From Eumeta japonica (taxonomy: Eukaryota; Arthropoda; Insecta; Lepidoptera; Psychidae): 64,000 bases of DNA. The stretch is taken from NCBI GenBank assembly GCA_005406025.1, contig BGZK01000534.1, positions 303,955-367,954 of the forward strand, read 5' to 3'. The position numbers and the translations under genes were made by a program. Every line of letters begins with the position of its first letter. The stretch's first letter is position 1. The notes below the pieces were generated by a model. That model searched no databases. It was given only the letters and a program-made list of their open reading frames with translations, and was not told the origin of the DNA. Positions 12,901 to 25,431 of this stretch are shown here, one piece after another.

Positions 12901-15900
12901 CAATAGAGTTTTTGATAATGGAATTTCAAAAAAAGATTTATCAAATTCAAATTTCGCGCCATTTCGTGAAATATTTATAATGGCGCATGCGCTGATCTCA
13001 ACTTTTTACATATGGCTTAAGGCTAATCTTCATTTGTATATAAATATAGATATACAAACACCACCTCACGCTCCGCTTGTAAGACGTGCAATACACAGTC
13101 GTTTTTTAGTTTGTTGTTAATTATAATTAAACGACAGTACTTAGAACGCTAATATTAACTAGGAATCAGCACAGGGTATAACTTTATATAATAATAAAAA
13201 AAAGTATTTCGATAAGATATATTTTTCGACCAATTTCTCTGCCACATACATGAATCCATAAATCCAGACTGACGGACGTCCAACAATGATTGATTCTAAT
13301 GTTATTATTTACTATATTAAACAAAATAATTATTTATAAAATATACCATATGTGCTAGACAGATTATTTAACTTGATATTAGTGCACTCATATTACCCTG
13401 TAAGTGTTATATTAGTAAAAAAAAGTCATTTAAGTTTCGAAAGACTGGGTTTTATGACATGTCGAGAGCACCACCTCAACGCTCCGCTTGTGAGGCGTGC
13501 AAAACGACGTCTGCCTGTTTATCTATTTGAACATTCTAATTCAAAAAATTACTAAACGACTTTTTATAGGGTTTTCACAGACAACTTGAGCATTAATTGG
13601 AGGCAATATATAGACTTTATTTCATCAAAAGCGTTTCACTGAAAATTAATTGATTTTTAGAAATAAATTCGACGCGTACGAAGTTTCAGGAACAGATTGT
13701 CCTTTTAACTGAATGTAAGTTTTATATGACTTAATATGCAATCAAGAGGGCAATCTGTATATTTGATTTCTTTTTCGGTAACTATTTTTATTAATGTAAT
13801 TTATTGTTATTGGGTATCTTAAAGTTTTTGGTACCCATGAAAAAACAAATTAACAAGAAAACGTTAGTTTTTATCAATATCAACCAAACGAAAAAAAAAA
13901 CAGTAAAAAAGCATAATTGATATGGAGAGGCTTATTTCACAGAACTGTCACGTCTAGCTGTAAAAGTTTGCACGCAAAGTTAGTTGAAGACATCATTTTC
14001 AATTTTGTATGGCATCAGTCAGATTTTCACAGGTGTCTAAATAGGAAAAGTATGAAAAAATATAATAACAGGCAAAGTTTGGACATATTATTAGGTAAAG
14101 ATTTTGATATTCATTACTTCAACTGTAGATTTAGGATCGTTTTTTTTTTTTTGAATGACGTGGCTGACGAATTTTGTAAGGGGTTGTAGCGTTTTGTAGT
14201 CCCCCCCCCCGACAGCGTTTCTTTCTATTACCAGAATAAAATAAAAATATCGTGGCACACTGATGTTTCACCATCATTTAACATAGGATCACTAGTTACA
14301 TTTAGAAACAAAATTTTAAAGCGTTTTTGTAAATTTCGTATCCCTATATTACAAGTATTCGTATGGTTGTTACTGTAATTATGTATAAATTTACCCAATA
14401 TTTTTTATATCGTCGCAGGTCTATTCTTCAACAAAGCGGCCGACTCCTGCGATTTCGCTCGCAACGTTCTCTGCAAGAAGCCAGCGGCCACGACCAAAGC
14501 GCCGACCACCAAGAAACCGACGACCACTACTTCGACCACCACCACGACGACCACCACCCGCCGCCCCATCAAGCTGACTAGCAAGAGCGCTTCACAATTC
14601 CGTACTACCACTACAACCACTACCACTACCCAGGCACCTGAACCGGTTAGATAATACGATTGACTATATATTTTTTTTATGAAACAAAATAGAAAAAAGA
14701 AACATAAAAAAGATTTGTTTATCAAAAAAAAAAATTTAATAATTTATGACGTCATTAATTTTGTTGTATGAAATTGACATCAGTAAGTAGGTATTCATTA
14801 TTTGGGAGCAGGTGGAAGACGAGGTATCTGTCCAAGCGCACGGTGAAGCCGATGCAGCCGATATTGACGCCGAAGACCCTAAAGTTATCAAAGAGCTGAT
14901 CGAACTCATCAAAAAAGTTGGTAAGTGCAAATAAAGTTTCTAAAAAAATAAACACATCGCAAAAGTGCCTTAATAAATTTTTCACTTTCATTGAATATAA
15001 AATCATTTGAAATGTTTTTAAATTTTGATGCTATAGATATTAATTATTGTATTACTTTTTTTTTATTATTTTCGTTAAATATTGTGTACTTGAGTACGCA
15101 TACGCACCACTAAGTTGCTGTGTACCAGCTGTGAGTTCTGTGCGCAGACCAGAAAGCTGGTCACTCTTATTTCAAAGCAATACGACTGTGTCGTTCTTGG
15201 CGTAACGAATATATCCATATTGAACATATGAATTTCCTTTCTAACGTAATTTGCCTATATGAGAAGGAATAGGCGAAAAGTTTCAAAATTACTGTGAAAC
15301 TCTTCTAAATTACATTTTATGGTTGTTTTGAAGTCTAAGTTTATGCTTTGTTAACTATTTACAAACTGTAGATATTAACAGTACAAACGTCAGCAAAATA
15401 AATCTCCTTGTTTGTATCAGGTGGCGTAGAACAGTTAGAAAAACAACTAAGACTGGCTGAAAGCCCCAGCACGAGTACCGGCAACAGCGGGACGACAACG
15501 CCATCTAGCTTCAATAAAAAGCTGTATCAAAAAGTTCTGGAACGCACCAGGAGTCAAAACAAGTACGTGTTTGTTATTATTCATGTTGTTTAGATTATGC
15601 TCACATTCAGTGACCTTTGATATCAAACTCTGAAAAATTCTAAATGGATGTCTGTTTTTATCTTTACGTTCACAGAAAATTATGTTCACGGGTAAATATT
15701 TATTTTTCATAAAAAGAAGTTCATTCGTATGAATAAAAACGTGAATAAACTATAGTTTATATGTCCAGGTTGATTTTTTACTAAACATTATTACTATGAC
15801 ATTTGAAGTTGGGCACAGTTTTAAAAGTTATTTAACTACAGCAATTTGTAGCAGATTAAAAAAAAATAACTGGAAGTCATCCTCTAGTAGTTTATTTTCT

Positions 15901-18900
15901 AAAAAATCTTTAATGTGCAAACTCAGACAGTCGATATTATTATATGTACAGATATTACATTATTCTGTGGAATCCTGCCTACTCGATATCTCATACCGAA
16001 TCTATTCCTTTAATTTAAAATACTACATATAGTTGAAAACATTAAGTCTTAGATAATATAAACAGCACTACTTCTTATCGGGTACTTGTGTTGTTTTCTT
16101 CTATGAGGAAATTAAGGAATTAAGAGAACCAAACAGCCAACACAACCTACTTTTTCTAAACATTTATTTTGTATATATACACATTAGAATTTGGAAATAT
16201 GAACATTATTTGCTTCCGAACAGGTTTAGTGTCAACAGCAATGTCGAAGGACCTAAGAACAGCCGATCTGGACCTCAGAATGCGGGCTTGGAGAGTGTTC
16301 GTGAAATTATATCCGCCCGAAAGGAAAGACCAAAGTAAGAGTTCTTTTCTATCAATGTTTAAATTAGGTGAAAATTAATTAAATGAATATTTATTTTGAA
16401 TATCAGTGCATCACATTATTTGTTTTGATTTAACTTCGTACAAAATAATTTTGCAAAACAATATAAAGATGCACCTTTTTTGTGTTGTTAAAACTTTTCT
16501 TCAATTTTTAATATCCTCTTTACTTAATATAGTACACGTCTTGTGTCTAATGTTTATTTATATATTTAGATATATAGTTTGGTTATTTTTGAGTAATTTG
16601 TAATGCACTGATTGCTTTTCTTGCGATTAATTTAAATTAACTTTGCTTTAGTTACATTAACTTACTTACTTCCGGCCCAATATTTAATTTAAGTTCCAAT
16701 GCCCTAAATGTAAGACAGGAAGTTTTTGAAAGAATACGCTTCAGTGTTGAAATGCTGAAAACTTAACACAAAAAGTAAAGTAACAAAATCTATATAAGGC
16801 AATGTTACTCCTTCGCTCGAGATTAATTACAAACAAGTGGATTGAATAACTTTCCGATCAAGCTATCTATGTCTAATTGTTAAAATTTTTCATATATTTT
16901 GTGAGAGTACACACTTATATACATCAATGATTGCACATATATATCGGGGGCATGCACAGAAATTCAGACAGGGTATGCAGTCATTTTTTTTCTAATGAAA
17001 TGCTGATTTTCCCATTTTTACAGCGTAATGTATTAGTATGTGCGAATAAACGTTATATATTCTTTTAGAAAATTTAATTCTCTATAAAGAAAGGTACTGC
17101 GACTCGAGTTACTCAGAGCTACGGTCATTTATGTAATTGAAAATAAAAAAAATTATTAATAATTATAAATTGTGAAGTTCACATTTGAATTTTTAATTCT
17201 ATAATATGCCGTGATTTAAGAAAGTACAAGATAAAAATTCACATTTTTAATGGAATAAAATAAAGACGATTGCATCTAAAAGTTATAATATCGATTAATA
17301 TTCGTATTAACTAGAGTCTACAAATGGCCAGTTCCATTACTTAACTATTACGACAATACATCTATTTTAAGACGCTAATGGGCATGTGTATCAGTTTTAT
17401 ATCACGTGATTACTGAGGTACAAAATTCTAACACAAACTGTTCATTTCCGATCAAGGTCTTTATATCTAGAGCCTTTCATGCTGATCTAGTGCTGGTTGG
17501 AGGTTGCTAACGACTGTTGCCAATAACAGTTACACTGACGATTATAAGCAAGTAAATCTTCACGAGCACATAGTAATAGTTTCATTTAAGTGATGCTTTA
17601 TTTTAGGTATACTACAATAAATCGTTCCCGACCAAATAATATTGGCGTAGAAGAAGCGGAGGACTCTAGCGACGACTCACCATCGGCAGAAGAACCACAA
17701 ACTAAGGTACAGCAGTCGAGATTTAGAGTGGCAGAAGAAGAAGTCAAGGTAGCAACAAGTGCAAGACCTCTTCAGTATGTGAATATAAGACGTGCTAGAC
17801 CAACTACGATTAGTACATCTGATACTGCCGATGACACGGCGTCTAGGTGCGTATTGAATTTATGATATAGATAAAATTATACACAGTACCTGTACTTGAA
17901 ATTAGTATTCGTTTCAGTGTTAATTCACGTTAATTCAATGTTAATTCAATTTAAGTTAACAATATTAACGAATAGTATTATCTGTATTATCTACAGGTAC
18001 TCATTGTTCGAACGCAGTGAACCACTAGCATCTGTGATAGACACTTCAAATGTAGACATTGTAAATACGAAAAGGGAAAGCTCTATAGATTACGTCACTA
18101 TCCGCCGACAAAGACCTACTACCGAGGAAACGACTACTATAGCGTGAGTTTCACTATATTTAATTGCTTGCACTTTATTGTAAAATTGAATATTATTTGT
18201 ATAAAAAAAAATATTTACAGATACACGAACACAGAACAACAAGAACCGTTAGAAACGAAAGAAAAAGAAGCATCGCCAGTGTCCGCGCAACCGCAATACA
18301 CGTCTATAGTTCGCTCCCGGCCAACTACTGTTACTCCTGTAGAGGAATCCTTTGCTAGTCCCGAACCCACTACCATGCTAACTGTTCAAATATCTTCCTT
18401 ATTGAATTCTCCCTCATCTGGTGACTCAGAGAATGTCCCCACTGAGTTCGATGAACCGATTCCAACGACCATAATGTCGGAAACGTCTCCTACAACAACC
18501 ACGACGACGACGACGACGACGACCACGACTACAACAGAAGCTCCTGTTAGATCTACCTCAGCCCCAAGACGAACTGTTCTGAGGCGTCGTGGTTCCACTA
18601 CGACAACAGCTCCTACATCTTCGACATTATCCCAGGTGAGTTCCGAAAAGGCCTACACTAATGTGCGTCGGAAACGACCATTGTCTCAATCTAACGAAAT
18701 ATCTTTGGATCCAAGTGAAAATGATGAAGCAGAAATTCCTAGAAAAATTCGATCAACTACTCCTGATAGTCGAGAGGTGGAAGGTGGTAACCAAAATGAA
18801 AGCGTAGATAGACAGAATAGGTACAGAAGCAGATTTGCACACACGTTTGTAGAAGATTCAGTTGCTGCTGCCGCTTCACCATCATCTAGAGGTCAGTTTA

Positions 18901-21900
18901 GGCCCGTAATAAATCGCGACGAACTAATTTCATTGACTCCCGTAGACAAAGAAACTCCAGTAAATGGTTTTCGTACGACCAATTTCAAATCTGAACGTAG
19001 ATATCGTGGTAGGTCTAGTACAACAACATCTGATAAATTAGAAGATAGTGAAGTTTCTGCAGCAACTATTGAAGCAAGAACACCAAGTATACTTCCTCGA
19101 AATCGCAGTAGATTTGGTATTAAAGCCATTAGTGAAAATGCAAAAGACTCTTCTAATGGAGGAATTGAATCAAGATTAAAACGGCCCACTTTAGGAAAAT
19201 TTACTCCTCGTCCTTTTACAAGCAGGACAATAGAAAGCACCCGAGAAGACGAAAGAAATATACGCGATGATAGAAACAGTCAGGGACTCTCTACTCGAGT
19301 GCCTGCCCGATTACCGTTTGGAAGAGTAAGACCTACTCAGAAAACTTCAAGTGTTATCAGCCTTCAAGCGCGCAAAGCGCCGTTTCCTTTGAACCGGGTG
19401 AACAGTACGCCTAATTCTATTACAGAACAACAAAATGATGAAACAGAAGAAGATAAAAGTGAAGATATTTCGTTATCAGAAAGTGCAATCGAAGAAAAAG
19501 AACATGAAATGTTAGTTACTACTGATGATGAAGAAGTGTCTAAAATATCCGTCATTAATGAGAAAACTGGGATCGAGAATCCAAAGAATGTTATTTATAC
19601 AAATTCTCAGATAAAACTTTCTACAAATGATGATTCAAAATCAAATGTAGGTTTAGAAAACGGTAAACAAAGAAAATTTAAAGTGATTCGACGCAGACCT
19701 ACAACTACTACGAATGCACCGACTAAACTTATAACAAGTTCGATAGATTTACTTGAAACGTCTTCATTAACACCAGCAGTGCAACGTATCAGAAAAATAG
19801 TTCGTAAAAAAATTAAACCTTCAGAAGTTGCAAATGAAGATGAAATCAGACCTTTACATGTTACTGACGTTTTTGTAGAATCTACTACAGAAGAAATAAT
19901 AAACTATGGTGAAAAGTCAAGAGTGAAAGCTACAACACCCTTTAGTAGCACTTCTCTAAGTACAAGCTCAACATCTTTCCCTGAAGCTGCAAACGAAGAA
20001 CAAGTTGTATCATCAACAGAAAATACCGATCATATTAATGAAGATAATGAAGGTGAACAAAAAATCGAGGCTTTAACTACTGAAAAACAGGAAACACTAA
20101 TCGAAAATAATGAGAAGTTGGAAGACACCACTCAAAATTCTGATGAATTAGAAGCAGTAATTGAGGATGAAAAGTTAATGATATTGACGGAAAATAATGA
20201 AACTACAGTTGATAAAACACCTTTCGTTGAAAAAGATACACTTGAAAATGTTGAAGAAAAAACTGAAATTTTACAACAACCTACTACGATATCTACAACT
20301 CCATTGACTTCAACTGCACGATCAAGGTTACCATATCGACCACCAAAAAGATTATTCACCTCTACTACAGAGTCTTCACTATCATTGCCAAGCAGAACTT
20401 ATAGTCGCAAATATAACATCGGTGCCTACACTAGTCCAGTCACGGTTGACAGAGGTTTAGAATCAACACGTTCGCCGACTAAAAGACCATTATATAATTC
20501 AAGGCCATTCACTCGTAAACCTTCTACTACCTTAAGTACTACACAGAATATTGAAGAAAATGAAGAAGAAGAAGAGGAATATTCTGACGAAGAAGAAATA
20601 TTAGATGTAGAACCGGAATCACCTTTAGTGTTGGTGCCTCTTAATAAACTTTTTACTAGGAAACCTAATAAAGTAATCGAAGACGAAGAAAGTGAAGAAA
20701 TTAATTCAGAAATTTCCGAGGAAGAGGAGCCAGAAGAAGAAGTTTCCGACAAACAGTTTACTACAAGAAAACCATTCTTTAGACCAAAAGTGGTAAATTC
20801 CAATACCTTTAGAACGACTACAGAGCCGCCAAAGCGGCAAAATAGTAATTCACAGAATCGTACGGCAGTTTACAATAGATTTGGAAGTCACAGTAATGTT
20901 ACAGAGACAAAAAAGAGAGTACAAAATGTTCCAATAGGTTATAATATTCCCAAATTGAATAAAACAACAACAACGAGCGCTTCTATTACACTCCAGAATA
21001 AAATCGAAGAAACGACTACTACATTGCCTGCAGAAACAGAAACCGTCACACAAGATGAAGACTATCTCACCATGCCATATGTAACTGATACAACTTTGTT
21101 TGAAAACGCTACAGATGCGGAAGAAATGACATCAAATCCACTAGACACAGAGAGCACGACTTCACAAACTGATTTCGATGTAGATGATTATTTAGAAAAC
21201 ATAGATAATAGTACTGTGTATCCAAACAATATGAATTTCAATACAGAAACTGAACAAGATGACATATTGACTGTAACTACTACGACGCAAAATCTGGAAA
21301 TTAACGAAGAAACTACAATTTTGATGAAATCAGATAATCCTTCCACGGAAACACCACAATTAGAAACAACGACAAATATACCTTCTGTTTCACCGATAAT
21401 AAAAACGCAATTTAATAAGTTATTTTCCGTTAGTAGGGTTGTAGAAGTTTCATCTAAGCTAGACAAACATAGATTTAATAAAAATAATGAAAGTAAATTG
21501 ATTGAATCCGGAAATGTAGTACAAGTTAGAAAGCCGACCGAAAACAAAATAGGAGAAGTTAGTAGATTCAGCCTTATAAAGATATTAGAAGATGAAATAC
21601 CCATTTATCTTACTAAATTAGGACACGTATATCCTGTCGAGAACCCACCAAACAACCCGATACGTATTGATGAAGCTAGGAATGCTAGAGCGTTGAAAAA
21701 CTTTGCTGATGTGGGAAAAGAAAATTTGATAGCATCAGAGAGCATCAACGAGGCCTATAGACACGTAAACAACATCTCTCCGAAGTCTCCTGATGCAGCA
21801 CGAGTAACTAAACATGTGGAACATCTCTCGGACGATGAGTTTCTGACTCACGTGAACGGGAATGCAAAATCAGAAGAATCCGTCAACTATCAACCTTTTG

Positions 21901-24900
21901 CAGAGCAGTGGCAGTTTATACCGGCCGCGTACGACAACGAAAAGTACAAACAGAACGTGGAAGCGCAATCCTTTGAAATAATCACTCCACGGCATCAACT
22001 CACGGAGCCGTCGACCCTTCCTCTGGAGGGTCTATTTAAAACTGAAAGTCCAATGTCGGCGAAAGCGAAAAACGCGCCCGCCGACAATACGCAACCTTTT
22101 GTCGTTTACTCGGGCCGGTCGGGTGACGAACAGAATGTTAACTACGTTAAATTTCACGTGATTCAACCAGAATCGCCGAAAAGCATCAAAACCTACGTGA
22201 GAGGCCAGGAGTTAGACGGGGGATCGTCGGGAGAGGACACCACTGTGAAGTATCCCATCGACGTTTCCGTTTTTCCAAAAACTACTGCCGCATCAGATGA
22301 AACTGCTGTTACCACCGCTACTAGTGGACTATACGCGTCGACGACGACTATCGCATCAAACGGGCTGACTACTACGGAAGCGACGACCACGTACGATAGT
22401 TCGGCGACCGCGACCGACTATCCGACTGATACGGAACCGCCGACTGTCTTCGCCGACGGCGCGCAAACAACTGACACCACGGTCCAGGAATCGACGACAT
22501 TCAGAGCTGCTAGAATCTCTAACGACGCGCTCAGCGAAAACGCCAAGAGACGGCCCAAATTCTCCTTTCCCCGTCGACCGACGATCGCCAAAACGGCGAA
22601 TCTAATGCGTAACAACTCATTGTTAACAACGCCCAAAAACTCGAACAGAACCAACAAGAGCCAACCCCTTCAAAGCAACAACAGCGCCAACAAAACCAGC
22701 GGCTTTAACCCCGCCGTATCCAGATTTTCCGCCAATCGAGCTCAAAACGTCCCTGTCGAAATTAAGTCTAGAAAATTCGGTCCGAAATTAGGATCCCGAT
22801 CGAATCCCACTGAACCTCCAAAAGTCTACACCACCACAGAAAAAAGATTTTATTTCAAACCAATTAGGCCCAGCTCGCTAAGACCGGCATTTGTTCCGCG
22901 AAAAAGCACACAACCTACCACAATAGCACGGGCCAGTAGCGATGACTAACTTTATGGTTGCAAGACACGAGATTATAAAAGATGCCGACGAGTCTCTAAA
23001 TTAGCTGCTGAAACAGCCCAAAAAGCAAAAAAGCACCATCTACCTACATATCCTAAGTATAGAGTTGTTCACCAATAAAATAATTATAGTAATTTATCTC
23101 TTTTAACGAATTATAGAAGTGAACGATATTGTTTTTTTTTAATCCGTATTTTGTGAAGTACTTGATTACAGGGTCTTCAATGTGTTTCTTTTATTATTTT
23201 CGTTCTGTATTAAACATTTTACATAAAAAAAACAAAATATTTTCAAATCTTAGATAATTTACATTTAATAATATTATTAAGCACTGTATATTAAAAAAGT
23301 ATTGAGCTTTATACACATTCTAAGATACTTCGTTAGAAAATGAGATAAATAAAATTTTAATTGAATAACAAAGTATGCCATATTTGAAACAAATATTTTG
23401 TATGAAATTAATATTTTATGTATATAAAACTAGAAAGTAATGAGTTTTGATGTAGTCATAGTGATATTGAGAATTATAGCTTTAATAATAATTAAAAGTT
23501 TTAGGGCGTATGGAAGTTTTTTATACCAAAAACATGTATCATATAATATTAGTTCTTATTTTGGTATATTAAAGACTTTCGAAATTATAGATTGTAATTT
23601 AACAATATATTTAAATAATGTGTCAATGTGTTACCATTTAAATTTCACGGGCATAGATGAAATGTTTATGGAGAGAAAAATCTATTTTACAATTGTAATA
23701 AGTAATTGGAAAATATTTAAATTGGTTGTAATAAATAAGTGATAACAACGTCACATTGTTTTAGTTTTTTTTTTTCAAGCACCATTTTTTTATGCAAACA
23801 AATAAACACTCGCAGTTGTTCAGCGGTAAGTAGCTTGTCTCTATGAAAGCCTTGTAGTAAGATTTTTTTATTTCATAATTTTACAATAGACTCGCTATTA
23901 ACGCAATCAATTTTTTCCAATGCTCGCAAGCCTACTTCCCACTTACGCGTGCCAATATAATCGCGTTGAACGCAGTTCTTCACTACTTGCAAAAAAAAAA
24001 ACATTACACATTTATTACCATAGATATTGTTACATCGTTTTCAACAAAAACCATACAGTAGGATTTACTTTTAAAATTTCGATGATTCTGGATAAAAATT
24101 AAACAAAGTTTTCTTTTATGTTTTATTTGAAACATCTTTCGCTTACAATTTAAAGATCTACAAGCTTAAAAACAAAAAGAAGCATATTGTAATAATCTTC
24201 TAAAATATATAACTGGTTTGCAATAGCACAATTATTGCAACAGAAGTTTATGGAGAAGACGAAAAGTAACGAACACCATATCTACATTTCGTAATGATTT
24301 ATGAAAGCCGTATTGCTTTAGATTAATTGTATAATTAATTTTTATGATTACAACATTCGAACAGAAAGCAATTATGAAATATAACAAAATTAAACATGAC
24401 TCATAAATAAGTTTTCATAACTGTGAACTGTAGACGATCAGAGAGTGTAACTTGAATTTATATGACCGTCTATTCAGTATTTGGGGCTACATTTGGAGTT
24501 TTCTTGTTATAGCCGAGATCGATAACTTTGGTAGCTTTTGTACGGTAGGGTTGTCATAAAAAATATATTTTTTTTTGTATAAATATTAAAGAGGATTTGT
24601 TTGAAAATTTGTTCTTCATTAACTGCCGAAGCGCAGAAAATTATTATAATTTGTCATAGAGATAGATAATGCCTTGACATTGAACATAGGATACTTTTTG
24701 TACACAAAAAATACCGGACATATATAAGAAAAATTGTAATTGCAAACCGTAATTCGTCCCTTCTGTGCTGATTCTTTTACTGTACCTTATTTCCTTCGGT
24801 TTTGACTTAGGGATGCGAGAAAGAAAATTTTATCAAAGACAGACTCGCTTTGAAACTCGTTCTGCATAAGTGCGGAACTGTAGAAGAATGTGGACGTGTA

Positions 24901-25370
24901 AACGAAACAATACGTATTGCCCGTATCTGCTGACCGTACAAGGCGTGGCTGCGCTACCGCCGCCGTGGCTCGCCCGTCCACACGTTCAATATTTTCGCCT
25001 TATCGCTTGGTCGATTTCACTTCGTTAGTATAACGAGTTTTACGTCTACCCGAGCCCGCTGAACGGCGTTACGTTATCTGTCGCCGTGTCGTTTTGTAAA
25101 AGTCGATTTAACGTAATCGGAAATGTAGTTCCGTTTTAATCTGAAGCTTTCGATACAATTCTACCTTAACGCCTTTTTTAGTGTGTCAACAATCAATCAG
25201 TTTCGAGTCAAAACAATCAGTTTCGAGTGTAAATCTCATCAGACTCGTCTCATCATTATTCCGACGACAGATTACAAATTTACTGTTGAGTTTCATTTAA
25301 AATTTACACATACAAAATATTTCGAAGAAATTCTATGTAGAACTTGGCCTCTGTAGTCTTCCGTTGTCCG

Positions 25371-25431
<61 letters not shown>

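Larger units (their letters stand above)
12505..14418 (+). other. Cht6 intron splitting first CBM14, 1.9 kb
   Basis: Intron between cysteines 4 and 5 of the CBM14. It holds a ~41-bp direct repeat pair (13057-13097 and 13468-13510) and a run of ten C at 14201-14210. Confidence 0.8.

Noticed and set aside
14363..14725. His/Asp-rich forward frame and Val-rich reverse frame over the exon at 14419
   Set aside because: They are other-frame readings of Thr codon runs; the real frame completes the CBM14 cysteines and joins both neighbours.
18386..22657. Several open frames on the minus strand opposite the giant exon
   Set aside because: They are rich in Val, Ser and Leu, as expected from the antisense of Thr/Glu/Asp-rich codons, and have no promoter, splice or family support.
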